64,000 nucleotides of DNA from B1Sed10-231 sp046483385 (GTDB lineage: Bacteria > Planctomycetota > Brocadiia > SM23-32), in NCBI GenBank assembly GCA_046483385.1, contig JAWODG010000144.1:43079-107078 (forward strand), in the 5' to 3' direction. Both the position numbers and the translations under genes were made by a program. The notes under the pieces were generated by a model. It saw only the letters and a list, made by a program, of their open reading frames with translations. It did no database searches and was not told the origin of the DNA. Every line of letters begins with the position of its first letter. Within the stretch, counting starts at the first letter, position 1. Below, piece by piece: positions 23,887-32,150 of this stretch.

Positions 23887-25137
23887 ATGCGCAACATCGT
23901 TTTGACGTCCGTATTGCTGGCAACGATTCTGGCCTGCTCGACGGGAGGAACCATGGAGACAGGCAAGCCAAAGCCGGAGCCCGAAGCGGAGCCGGGTGAG
24001 ACCATCGCGGTGCACTCCAACCGCTTTGCTGTGGACTTCTTCGAGCAGGTCCGCGCCCGCGAGGGGAACCTTTTCTGCTCGCCCTACAGCATCTCGACCG
24101 CCCTGGCCATGACCTACGCCGGCGCCCGCGGCCGCACCGCCGAGCAGATGGCCGAGGTGCTGCACCTGCCGGAAGACCGCCACACGGTCCGGTCCGGATA
24201 TCGCAGCCTGACCGACGAGGTCAACGAGGCGGCCCGCGGAAAGGACGGGGTCCGCATCGAGGTCGCCAACGCCCTCTGGGGGCAGGTGGGCTACGAGTTC
24301 CTGCCCGAGTTCCTGCAGGTTCTCGAAGAGTACTACGATGCGGAACTGAATGAAGTGGACTTCGTGGGCGCCGCCGAGGCGGCCCGCGAGCGCATCAACA
24401 CGTGGGTCGCGGAGGCGACCAACGGCAAGATAGAGGACCTGATACCCCGGGGCGCCCTCGATGCCATGACGCGTCTGGTGCTGACCAACGCCATCTACTT
24501 CAAGGGGTTGTGGAAGAATCAGTTCGACGAGGATCAGACCGAGCACGCGCCGTTCCATACGGCGTCCGGCGAGAGCAAACAGGTGCCGATGATGCACCAG
24601 AAGGCGGACTTCCCCTACGGCGAGACGCCCGACTGCCGGCTGCTGGAGATGCCCTACGTCGGGGATACGCTGTCCATGGTGGTGGCGCTTCCGCCCGAGG
24701 ATAGCTCCATCAGCGACCTTGAGGAACGGCTGACGGCGGAGCGGCTCGAGCGGTGGCTGGGGACCCTGCGGGTGCGCGAGGTGGATGTCTTCATACCGCG
24801 CTTCAAGCTGGAGACGAAGTTCAGCCTGACCGGCGACCTGGGCCGGATGGGCATGCGGGACGCCTTTGCCGGAGACGCCGCCGACTTCTCCGGCATGAAC
24901 GGCAAGAAGAATCTGTTCATATCCGACGTCATCCACAAGGCCTACGTGGAGGTCAACGAGGAGGGCACGGAGGCCGCCGCGGCGACGGGAGTGGTGGTGG
25001 GCATTACGGCGGTCGCGGAACCCCCGCCCGTCTTCCGGGCGGACCGCCCGTTCCTGTTCTTCATCCGCCACAAGCCGTCCGGCGCCATCCTGTTTCTGGG
25101 ACGCGTGATGGACCCGACCGCCGGGGAGGAGAGCTGA
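23887..25137 (+). CDS. Serpin (serine protease inhibitor), predicted lipoprotein
   Basis: The ATG at 23887 (416 residues) gives a lipoprotein signal: MRNIVLTSVLLATILACS, with lipobox ILAC and cysteine at 18. The serpin fold follows: NRFAVDFFEQVRAREGNLFCSPYSISTALAMTYAGARGRTAEQMAEVL, LTNAIYFKGLWKNQFDEDQT, VPMMHQK and DVFIPRFKLETKFSL. The hinge of the reactive loop reads VNEEGTEAAAATGVVV, the small-residue pattern of inhibitory serpins, and the C-terminus RPFLFFIRHKPSGAILFLGRVMDP is canonical. Counting from the hinge puts the scissile bond near I-T-A (P1 Thr or Ile), which would suit elastase- or subtilisin-like proteases. It would guard the envelope from secreted proteases. Confidence 0.95.
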   Translation: MRNIVLTSVLLATILACSTGGTMETGKPKPEPEAEPGETIAVHSNRFAVDFFEQVRAREGNLFCSPYSISTALAMTYAGARGRTAEQMAEVLHLPEDRHTVRSGYRSLTDEVNEAARGKDGVRIEVANALWGQVGYEFLPEFLQVLEEYYDAELNEVDFVGAAEAARERINTWVAEATNGKIEDLIPRGALDAMTRLVLTNAIYFKGLWKNQFDEDQTEHAPFHTASGESKQVPMMHQKADFPYGETPDCRLLEMPYVGDTLSMVVALPPEDSSISDLEERLTAERLERWLGTLRVREVDVFIPRFKLETKFSLTGDLGRMGMRDAFAGDAADFSGMNGKKNLFISDVIHKAYVEVNEEGTEAAAATGVVVGITAVAEPPPVFRADRPFLFFIRHKPSGAILFLGRVMDPTAGEES

Positions 25138-25150
25138 CGCTGCACCCGGC

Positions 25151-26068
25151 TTACCCCTGCATGGCGTAATCGAAGAAGCCAGCGGCTTCGAGGTCGGCCC
25201 GCAGTTCCCGGCGCTCGCTGTCGGTGAACGGACGCAGCGGCAGGCGGGCCGGGCCACAGTCCAGCCCGATGAGTTTCATCATCTCCTTGGCCGCGCGTAC
25301 CCCGCCGTACCGTCGCAGCACGTCCACCATTTCGGCCGCTTGCGCCTGCGCCTCGCGTGCTGTCGCCATGTCGCCCCCCTCGAATGCCCGCATCACCGTG
25401 TGATACAGCGGGGCCGCAAAGTTGTAGGTCGTGCCCACCGCCCCCCGCGCCCCGAGCGCCAGCGCGGCCAGCAGCATCTCGTCCCGTCCGAACAGCATGT
25501 CGTACCGGCCCCCTTCCAGGCGCAGGCAGCGCAGATAGTCCATCAGGTCTTCGTGGGTGTACTTCATCCCGGCCAGGTTGGGGATGGAGTCGGCAGCGGC
25601 CCGCAGGAATTCGATCATGGGCAGGTCAACGCCGCTGACCGACGGGATGTGGTAGTAGTAAAAGGGGAGTCGGGCAGCGGCAGCGGCCACCTCCGAGCAG
25701 AACGCCACCAGCCCCTCTATGCCGTCGGGCTTGAGAAAGCTCGGTCCCATGGCGGCAACGGCGTCGGCGCCGGTTCGTTGCGCGTGCGCGGCCAGCTCCC
25801 GGGCGGCCACCAGCGACGTGTGGCCCACGTGCACGATGACGGCGAAGTCCTCCGGCGCCGCCTCCACCCACCGCTCCGCCACACGCAAGCGCTCCGGCAC
25901 CGTCAGCGCCAGGCTCTCGCCCGTCGTCCCGCAGGGGAAAGCGCCCCGCAGGTCATAGTGGACCAGCATGCCGACCTGACGCTCGACGGTCCCGAGGTTC
26001 AGTTCTCCCTCATCGGTCATCGGCGTGGGCGGCGCCGCAATCAGGCCCTCCGGCTTCTCGATCTCCAT
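25151..26068 (-). CDS. DapA/NanA-superfamily lyase or synthase
   Basis: This 305-residue TIM-barrel protein has the superfamily pattern: FPCGTTGESLALTVPERLRV, YYYHIPSVSGVDLP with the catalytic Tyr, and LAGMKYTHEDLMD with the Schiff-base Lys. YHIP and the K-x-T-x-x-D spacing favour the N-acetylneuraminate lyase side over dihydrodipicolinate synthase, but keto-sugar acid aldolases are equally possible. It would cleave or form a bond to pyruvate in the cytoplasm. It is convergent with the serpin gene, 13 bp away, and faces away from the beta-helix gene. No dap genes are nearby, so a catabolic role is more likely. Confidence 0.85.
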   Translation of the reverse strand: MEIEKPEGLIAAPPTPMTDEGELNLGTVERQVGMLVHYDLRGAFPCGTTGESLALTVPERLRVAERWVEAAPEDFAVIVHVGHTSLVAARELAAHAQRTGADAVAAMGPSFLKPDGIEGLVAFCSEVAAAAARLPFYYYHIPSVSGVDLPMIEFLRAAADSIPNLAGMKYTHEDLMDYLRCLRLEGGRYDMLFGRDEMLLAALALGARGAVGTTYNFAAPLYHTVMRAFEGGDMATAREAQAQAAEMVDVLRRYGGVRAAKEMMKLIGLDCGPARLPLRPFTDSERRELRADLEAAGFFDYAMQG

Positions 26069-26258
26069 GGAACCACTCCAGCTCGGTTGAGCTTAAGCCC
26101 TGTATCGCAACGTTACCGGCAGGATAGCCTGCCGGTGAGGAGCGGGCAAGGCGCGAACCCACGCACAAGGTGCCGTTTGACGCGGCCGGTTGGCCGCTGT
26201 AGTGTGCGATACGCCTATGGGGCCGGCCGCGACCTCCCCTCCTATGGAGGAATTGCGA

Positions 26259-28076
26259 ATGAGAAGGGCTTTCACACTGATCGAACTGGTTCTGGCAACG
26301 GCCCTTCTTGCTTTGTTGGGCTTCCTTACCTTCTTCCTGCCGGTCACGTGGGCCGCCGCGTCCGGCGCCGGCGGGCAGCAGGTCCGTCGGATTGCCGGCG
26401 GCTTCGGCGCCGACGGGTGGACCGTCTTCGAGCGGAGCCCGGACAGCCGCGTCATCTACGTCAGTAGCTCCTCCGGCAGCGACGAGAACGACGGCCTCTC
26501 CCCGGAGGCGCCGCTCAGGACCCTGGAGAAGGGCATGTCCATGCTGCGGCATGAGAAGCCCGACTGGCTGCTGTTGCGGCGCGGTGACGAGTGGGAAGAG
26601 GGCCTGGGCGGCTGGTTCAACGGCAACCGCGTCTGCGGCCGCAGCGCCCGCGAGCCCATCGTCATCGGCGCCTACGGCGACGGCCCGAGGCCGCTCCTGA
26701 AGGTGGGCGACACGCGGTTCCTCCGCGTCGCCACCGGGCGCGGCATGCCCCCCGATTGGCACGGGGTCTGCAACGTTGCCATCTTCGGCCTCCACATCTA
26801 CGACCACACGGGCGACCCGGACTCCCCGGACTTCGACGAATCGAAGGACAAGGGCGGGGAGGGCCTGTCGTGGCATTCCACGGGTGAAAACCTGTTGATC
26901 GAGGACTGCCACTTCGACTTCACCGGCCTGGGCGTCGTCGGGCGCGGCCCCCGCAAAGAGCGCGTCGAGGAGCATCTGCGCAACTTCCAGATCCGCCGGT
27001 GCATCGTCACCGACAACTGGAGCACCAGCGGCCACTGCCAGGGCATGTTCCTCGCCAACGTGGACGGGGCGCTGATCGAGGAGTGCGTCTTCGACCACAA
27101 CGGCTACAACATCGAGACGGGCGACCTGCCCACGTGGTTCAACCACAACATCTACATCACGACCTCTTGCGACGACATTACCGCGCGGGGCAACATCATC
27201 GCGCGCGGCTCCACCACGGGCATCTACTGCCGGACCAACGGTGTGCTCGAGGGCAACCTCTGCCTGGATAACACCCCGTCCCTCAACCTCGGCCGCATCC
27301 GCAAGGCCCGCCCGGGCGGCCTCACGGGGCGCGTGGCGGGCAACGTGGTCATCGACGCCACTCCGCGAACCAACGAGAAGCGCACCATCCGCGGCAACGG
27401 CATCGAGGTCGGCAACATCAACATGGACGGCGCCGTGGTCGAGAACAACATCCTCATCGGTGAGCAGAACTCCCCCGGCGCGCTCAGCATCGGCCCCGCC
27501 GGGGTCGGCGTGCACAACGCGGTCTTCCGCAACAACACCATCTACAACTGGTCGCGCGCCTTCAGCGTCGTCGGCGTGCAGTCGGAGGAGCTGGCCACGC
27601 TGCAGATCTCGGGCAACGTCTTCGCCCGCAACCTCGTGCAGAACCCCGACCGCCCGGAGATCGGCCTCATCCGCGTGCGGGACATGGGTGAGCCGCGGGG
27701 TGTGGAGTTCCGCAACAACATCTACTGGAGCGCGGCGGAGCCGACCGAGTGGTTCCACGTCGGCGTGGGGGACCGGGACACGGTCGGCGTGGCGTTTGAA
27801 GAGTGGGCTCGTCGGGCGAAAGACTCCTCGCGGGTAGGCCGCGTCGAGTTCGCCGATCCCACCCGCACCGCCGCCAGCTATAACGCCACGCTGGGAGGGG
27901 AGGCCACCCGGGAGGCCTTCCTGGCGCAAGCACGGCGTCAGTCGAAAAGGGATTGGCGGATCGAGTACACTGCCGCACCGGTCATTGACTACATCCGGGA
28001 GGGCTTCCGGCCGGGCGGCGACGTCGGCGGCGCGGGCACCGTGGCCGGACACACCCGGCAGGGAGAACCGCAATGA
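26259..28076 (+). CDS. Parallel beta-helix protein with type IV prepilin-like N-terminus
   Basis: The start at 26259 is fixed by a GGAGGA 7 nt upstream; 605 residues. The N-terminus is MRRAFTLIELVLATALLALLGFLTFFL, a class III (prepilin) signal with cleavage expected before FTLIE (Ala at -1 instead of Gly). Next comes VIYVSSSSGSDENDGLSPEAPLRTLEKG, the usual opening of right-handed beta-helix proteins. Repeated strands (IEDCHFDFTGLGVVG, IEECVFDHNGYNIETG, ITARGNIIARGSTTGIYCRTN, VENNILIGEQ) run to about 500. Such helices bind or cleave polysaccharides. The combination suggests a pseudopilin-anchored or type II secretion-linked glycan-binding protein. The stop overlaps the next start (ATGA). Confidence 0.83.
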   Translation: MRRAFTLIELVLATALLALLGFLTFFLPVTWAAASGAGGQQVRRIAGGFGADGWTVFERSPDSRVIYVSSSSGSDENDGLSPEAPLRTLEKGMSMLRHEKPDWLLLRRGDEWEEGLGGWFNGNRVCGRSAREPIVIGAYGDGPRPLLKVGDTRFLRVATGRGMPPDWHGVCNVAIFGLHIYDHTGDPDSPDFDESKDKGGEGLSWHSTGENLLIEDCHFDFTGLGVVGRGPRKERVEEHLRNFQIRRCIVTDNWSTSGHCQGMFLANVDGALIEECVFDHNGYNIETGDLPTWFNHNIYITTSCDDITARGNIIARGSTTGIYCRTNGVLEGNLCLDNTPSLNLGRIRKARPGGLTGRVAGNVVIDATPRTNEKRTIRGNGIEVGNINMDGAVVENNILIGEQNSPGALSIGPAGVGVHNAVFRNNTIYNWSRAFSVVGVQSEELATLQISGNVFARNLVQNPDRPEIGLIRVRDMGEPRGVEFRNNIYWSAAEPTEWFHVGVGDRDTVGVAFEEWARRAKDSSRVGRVEFADPTRTAASYNATLGGEATREAFLAQARRQSKRDWRIEYTAAPVIDYIREGFRPGGDVGGAGTVAGHTRQGEPQ

Positions 28077-28471
28077 GACCCTCGGGACGCTACGGCCAGG
28101 TGCTGCTTCTGGTGACGGCTGTGCTTATCGGCCCGGGCTGTGTATGGCTGGCGGCGGCGGGCGGGGCTGCGGCCGGCGCCGGAGCCGCCGTTTTCTACCT
28201 GGGCCGCCTCGAACAGACCGTGGACGGCTCGGTGGAGGAGGTCTATCAGGCGGCGCTGGAGACGCTGGAGGCCGAGAACCTGCCGGTCATCGAGAAGAAG
28301 GTCGACAGCATGACCGCCCGTGTCGAGTCCGAATACGCCGACGAGAAGCACATCTGGATCCAGATGGAGGAAGTCGCCCCGGAGCGGACCAAGGTCTGGG
28401 TGCGGGTGGGAATAGTGGGCGACAAAGACCGCTCCAGCCGCCTGCTGGACGGCATCAAATCCCGCCTGTGA
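28073..28471 (+). CDS. DUF3568-family lipoprotein
   Basis: This 132-residue protein starts at an ATG overlapping the previous stop. The signal VLLLVTAVLIGPGC has a lipobox-like IGPGC; it is followed by a second hydrophobic, Gly/Ala-rich stretch (WLAAAGGAAAGAGAAVFYLG). The rest, with GSVEEVYQAALETLEAENLPVIEKKVDSMTARVESEYADEKHIWIQMEE, matches DUF3568 proteins, which pair a lipid anchor with a small alpha/beta domain of unknown role. Translational coupling with the beta-helix protein implies a shared envelope function. Confidence 0.8.
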   Translation: MRPSGRYGQVLLLVTAVLIGPGCVWLAAAGGAAAGAGAAVFYLGRLEQTVDGSVEEVYQAALETLEAENLPVIEKKVDSMTARVESEYADEKHIWIQMEEVAPERTKVWVRVGIVGDKDRSSRLLDGIKSRL

Positions 28472-28483
28472 ACCTTGCCGCAG

Positions 28484-28560
28484 TTTAAACACGGAGGCAC
28501 TGAGGGCACGGAGGACGCCGGAAGACTAACCACGACGACACGACGAACACGACGTAACGG
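28484..28560. repeat. Purine-rich repeat (family R3), single arm before the HEAT gene
   Basis: TTTAAACACGGAGGCACTG is followed by GCACGGAGGACG and CCACGACGACACGACGAAC. The same kind of sequence occurs in inverted orientation after the HEAT gene (from 30329). The remaining gap to 28807 (247 bp) shows no gene. Confidence 0.5.
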
Positions 28561-28807
28561 CAGAACGGCAACCAACGCAGGATGGGACGGCAGGCTCGGC
28601 GGACAGAATCGTTCCCGGCGGCGGCAGTCCTCGCCGCAGAGAGCGGAGAAGGGGCCGGGACAAACACTTCTTGACTTGAGGCGACAGAGCCGATACAAGT
28701 TCTTTCGGACCGGGCAGTGGTGGTTCGCGTACCTTTCACGATCCTTACGGCAACGAATTGGGGCGCGTGGACGCGAAGTTCCTGGGACTCTCGGCAGGAG
28801 GCAGCCG

Positions 28808-30304
28808 ATGAAGCGAAGACTGGTGGGGTTGGGAATCGTGGCCATGGCAGCGATGGTCAGCCTGGGTGGAGAGCCATCCGATTTGCCGCCCGAGGTCGAG
28901 CAGACGCTGCAGAACGAGTCCGAGGGATATGCCAGCTACTTGATCGAGAGACTGCGGACGGACCCCGATCCGCGCAAGCGTGCGGGCGCCGCCTTCGCAC
29001 TGGGGGGTGGCGTTTTCGGCGTCCGCCACACGCCCGAAGTCACCGCAGCCCTGCTGGAGGCCCTCGAGGATTCGGATGAGCACGTGCGGGCCATGGCGCT
29101 GCGGTCCTTCGGCAACCTCGACGTTGAATCCAAGGACGCGGTGAGTGCGGTCACGAGGTTGCTGGATGACCCCGCCCCGAAGGTGCGGGAAGTCGCCGCC
29201 GCCGTCCTGCCGCAGGTGGGGGAGCCGAGCGAAGAGGCGATGCAGGCCCTCAGACGTCTGGCCGAGCGAGCGAGTGGGATGGACTCCGTCCAGGCCCGGT
29301 ATGCGCTGCTTTTGCTGAGCAAGGAGTCGGGCCCGCACCTCCGGGCCCTTCTGGAGACGGCCGGGTCCGCGGACCATCCCCACGACCGGTCCCACGCGAT
29401 ACGCCTGCTGGGCGGCCTGAGTAATGAGACGCTGGCACCGGTGATGGAGAAGTTCATTGCGGTTCTTCTCGAGGCGACGGGTTCGGAAAACGGCACCGTT
29501 GCAGGCACTGCAGCCGTCGCGTTGCGGGAAGTGCCGGTCGAGGCCGACCGCGCCGTACCGGTCCTGCTGGCTCTCGCCCAACGCCCGGACAGCGAGCCGG
29601 AGGACGTCATCTATGCCCGCGTGATGGCACTCGGCAGTCTTCTCCGCTTCGAGGAACGCAAGGACACGATCGCGCCGGCCCTCGTTGACCTTGCGCGGAA
29701 AAACGTGGGTCAGGGGGCACCACCGGTCGCTGGCACTGCGCTGACCCACCTGGGAATCTGGGACGTAAGGACGCCCGAGGTGCTTGGTCTGGTGGAGCGA
29801 GCGGTCCGTGCCGAAAATGAAGAGTTGCGGGACTCCGCCTTCCTTTATCTGGGATACGTCAGCGATCCGCCCGTGCAGTTTCTGCGGCCGGCACTGGCCG
29901 CGCGGGGACAGAGCAGACGGGGCAGTTCGCTCGTGGACGCATATCTCGCCCGGCTCCATGACACGCAGGATGACTTCCGGGACAAGGTGCTTGCGGCAAC
30001 GAAGTCCCCCGACGCGGCGGTCCGTGCCGGCGCGGCGCAGACTCTGTGGATCGAGTTCCAAGAGTTGACCGCGCCGATGAATCAGGCGCTCCTGCGGATG
30101 CTGAAGGACGAAGATATCAGGGTGACGAAAGCCGCCGCGAGGGCATTCCGGCGGTTGGGTGCGCCACCGGAAGCGTTGCCATCCTTGCGTGAACTCAAGG
30201 GACGTCTGCAGCAGCAACTGGCCGGCGACACGGAGAACCCCGAGCCCTACAGGCAGGCACTCGAATACGTCACAGAGGCGCTCAAGGAAGCTCCGGCGGA
30301 ATGA
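28808..30304 (+). CDS. HEAT-repeat protein with signal peptide
   Basis: The ATG at 28808 (498 residues) is preceded by AGGAGG at 7 nt. A short signal-like stretch (MKRRLVGLGIVAMAAMVSLGG) is followed by a chain of HEAT-like alpha-helical repeats: PDPRKRAGAAFALGG, SDEHVRAMALRSFGNL, PAPKVREVAAAVLPQVG, ENEELRDSAFLYLGYV, PDAAVRAGAAQTLWIE and EDIRVTKAAARAFRRLG. These form a curved scaffold for protein binding, probably in the periplasm. No enzymatic domain is visible. Neighbours give no clear partner. The gene is flanked on both sides by R3 repeats in opposite orientation. Confidence 0.85.
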   Translation: MKRRLVGLGIVAMAAMVSLGGEPSDLPPEVEQTLQNESEGYASYLIERLRTDPDPRKRAGAAFALGGGVFGVRHTPEVTAALLEALEDSDEHVRAMALRSFGNLDVESKDAVSAVTRLLDDPAPKVREVAAAVLPQVGEPSEEAMQALRRLAERASGMDSVQARYALLLLSKESGPHLRALLETAGSADHPHDRSHAIRLLGGLSNETLAPVMEKFIAVLLEATGSENGTVAGTAAVALREVPVEADRAVPVLLALAQRPDSEPEDVIYARVMALGSLLRFEERKDTIAPALVDLARKNVGQGAPPVAGTALTHLGIWDVRTPEVLGLVERAVRAENEELRDSAFLYLGYVSDPPVQFLRPALAARGQSRRGSSLVDAYLARLHDTQDDFRDKVLAATKSPDAAVRAGAAQTLWIEFQELTAPMNQALLRMLKDEDIRVTKAAARAFRRLGAPPEALPSLRELKGRLQQQLAGDTENPEPYRQALEYVTEALKEAPAE

Positions 30305-30317
30305 CCGCCGCCCCGCG

Positions 30318-30639
30318 AGTCTTCTCCTCACGAAGTGTTCGCGGTGTTCGTCGTGGTTGGCGGCGGTGACGGCAGAGCGGAAAGAAGGGCAACGGCGGAG
30401 GAGGAGGCTCCTGTGCCAGCGCGTCGGAACCCAGAGAACGATTGGGGTTCCGACGGTTGCGGCCGCCCCTTGCCGTTCTCCGCGTTACCGCCTGAGGCGG
30501 GTAGACTCTGCGTTCCCTGCAGCAAAAGCCGTTGTCGTAATCCTCTCCTGCCTGTGCTGTCCTCAGCGCCTCAGTGGTGCGCCTTTACGTCGTGGTCGTT
30601 GTGGTCGTCGTGGTTGGTCAGCCCTTCTTGTCCGTCCTG
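30318..30639. repeat. Inverted-arm repeat (family R3), long copy
   Basis: An arm CACGAAGTGTTCGCGGTG (from 30329) with GTTCGTCGTGGTTGG is followed by the hairpin CCGCC-TGA-GGCGG (30488-30500). A T/G-rich stretch CGTCGTGGTCGTTGTGG then GTCGTCGTGGTTGG runs to about 30620. This fills the 401-bp gap before the GntR gene together with the promoter at 30640. No gene was seen. Confidence 0.5.
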
Positions 30640-30668
30640 TTGACGGGGGCTCGACGCGCCGCTAACAT
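30640..30668 (+). promoter_or_regulatory. Sigma-70-like promoter for the GntR gene
   Basis: TTGACG (30640-30645), a 17-bp spacer and TAACAT (30663-30668) lie 38 bp before the GntR start codon, with GGAGGGG as its ribosome binding site. Spacing and both hexamers are good. Confidence 0.55.
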
Positions 30669-30705
30669 CTTAGTGCGTTAAGTCCCAGCGGACGTTGGAG
30701 GGGTC

Positions 30706-31431
30706 ATGGCGACGAACCAGGACAGCCTGCCGAAGTACTACCGCATCTGCCAGGACATCATCGAGGCCATCCGCGAGGGCGAGCTGCGCGAGGGCGACCG
30801 CGTGCCCAGCGAGAACGAGCTGATCGAAAACTACCAGGTCAGCAACACCACAGCCCGCAAGGCGCTGGCCGAACTGGAGCAGAGCGGCTGGGCCAACCGC
30901 GTCAAGGGCCGCGGCACCTTCGTGACCAGCCGGGCCGTCGAGCGCGACGTGGACAAGATACTCAGCTTCACCCGGAACATGCGGCAGGCCGGGCGCACGC
31001 CGGAGACCCGCCTGCTGAACGTGCGTCTCGAGCGGTCGCCCCACGTGCTGACCATCCACGGGCGGACCTACACCATGCCCGGCCCCATGACCGCCATCGA
31101 GCGCATGCGCCTGGCCGACGGCGTGCCCATGATGAAGGAGACCCGCTACATCTCCCGCGAGTTCTGCCCCGGCATCGGCGACAAGGACCTGACCGGCTCC
31201 CTCTACGACATCTACGAGCAGGAGTACGGCGTGCAGCTCGTCGAGATCCAGCAGATGCTCAGCGCCGTTATGCTGGAGGAGGAGGAACTCGACTGGTTCG
31301 GGCTGGAGGAGGTCGTGCCCGCGTTCTGCGTCGAGGGCGTCACCTTCTGCGGCAAGGAGTTGATCATCGAGATGGAACGCTCCATCTACCGCGGCGACAT
31401 GTACCGCTTCCTCGTGACGGCGAGAAGCTGA
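30706..31431 (+). CDS. GntR-family regulator, HutC/UTRA type
   Basis: This 241-residue protein has the N-terminal winged helix of GntR proteins (YYRICQDIIEAIREGELREGDRVPSENELIENYQVSNTTARKALAELEQSGW, then VKGRGTFVTSR). An effector-binding UTRA-type domain follows from about 85, including IERMRLADGVPMMKETRYISREFCPGI and a C-terminal FCGKELIIEMERSIYRGDMYRF. UTRA domains bind phosphorylated sugars or similar small molecules. It stands at the head of the sugar gene cluster downstream and was probably its local regulator before the IS3-type insertion separated them. Confidence 0.92.
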   Translation: MATNQDSLPKYYRICQDIIEAIREGELREGDRVPSENELIENYQVSNTTARKALAELEQSGWANRVKGRGTFVTSRAVERDVDKILSFTRNMRQAGRTPETRLLNVRLERSPHVLTIHGRTYTMPGPMTAIERMRLADGVPMMKETRYISREFCPGIGDKDLTGSLYDIYEQEYGVQLVEIQQMLSAVMLEEEELDWFGLEEVVPAFCVEGVTFCGKELIIEMERSIYRGDMYRFLVTARS

Positions 31432-31727
31432 CGAAGCAACCCGTAACCCGGATGCGCCGAAAGACACCATGCACTCGAAACACCTGCTGACGGACCTCTA
31501 CCGAAAGCTCTACCCGAGATCACCCATTTACCGTAGCGGAGTTACACGTTCGTCTTCATCGTGAGAGGGTACCCCCCGCGCTCTTTGTCAAGGACAAAAT
31601 CCGTAGAGTAATCTGCCTCGGTCGCCTCTGGCGGCCGTTTGTCCGGGGAGGCATGGGCGGCAGAAAGGTCTTTTTCGGCCATCGAGAGGCACCTTGACTG
31701 TCGGCAAACCGCAAAGTCAGGTTGGTG
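31432..31727. other. AT-richer spacer with possible gene start, left of the IS3-type element
   Basis: A short frame begins with ATG at 31470 (MHSKHLLTDLYRKLYPRS) and stops at about 31562. It could be the 5' remnant of the gene interrupted by the IS, but I do not recognise the peptide. The rest, to 31727, has no recognisable gene and a base composition unlike the flanks, so it may be older mobile-element debris. Confidence 0.4.
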
Positions 31728-31797
31728 TGCTCCCCGAAATATGATCCAGATGCTATGAGAGAGTCTCGATGGTATAGTTCTGAGCAAGGAGGCTCTC

Positions 31798-32076
31798 ATG
31801 AAGGGAAAGAAGCACACGCCGCAGCAGATTATCCGTAAGCTCAGGGACGCCGAGGCCGACCTGGCCGCGGGACTGAGCATCAGCGAGATCGCCCGCAAGC
31901 TCCAGATCAGCGAGGCGACCTACTACCGCTGGCGCCGCCAGTACGGCGGGATGAAGGCCGACGAGGTGAAGCGTCTCAAAGAGCTTGAGCAGGAAAACCG
32001 CCGCTTGAAGCGCCTGATCGGTGAGCTGGAGCTGGACAAGGCGATCCTGAAGGAGGCCCTTGAGGGAAAAGGCTGA
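31798..32076 (+). CDS. IS3-family transposase OrfA
   Basis: This 92-residue protein has an N-terminal HTH (HTPQQIIRKLRDAEADLAAGLSISEIARKLQISEATYYRWRRQYGG) and a leucine zipper (VKRLKELEQENRRLKRLIGELELDKAILKEAL) that multimerises OrfA and OrfAB on the IS ends. AAGGAGG lies before the ATG. The reading frame ends in TGA just after a slippery heptamer, from which a fraction of ribosomes would shift to make OrfAB. Confidence 0.93.
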   Translation: MKGKKHTPQQIIRKLRDAEADLAAGLSISEIARKLQISEATYYRWRRQYGGMKADEVKRLKELEQENRRLKRLIGELELDKAILKEALEGKG

Positions 32077-32097
32077 GCCCGGCCCGGAAGCGGGCCG
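32064..32097 (+). promoter_or_regulatory. Programmed -1 frameshift signal (GGGAAAA plus stem-loop)
   Basis: The heptamer G GGA AAA at 32064-32070 fits the X-XXY-YYZ rule in the orfA frame. After slippage the frame reads GKRLSPARKRAAVGRAQQRLGVSERRAC directly into OrfB, the normal N-terminus of that domain. Nine nt downstream a perfect stem CGGCCCG-GAA-GCGGGCCG-like hairpin (32080-32097) would stimulate the shift. Confidence 0.8.
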
Positions 32098-32150
32098 CCG
32101 TCGGGCGCGCCCAGCAGAGGCTGGGCGTTTCCGAGCGCCGGGCATGCAAA

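Noticed and set aside
26010..28073. 687-codon minus-strand frame opposite the beta-helix gene
   Set aside because: Composition is shadow-like and the plus strand has a prepilin signal and beta-helix repeats with a good ribosome binding site.
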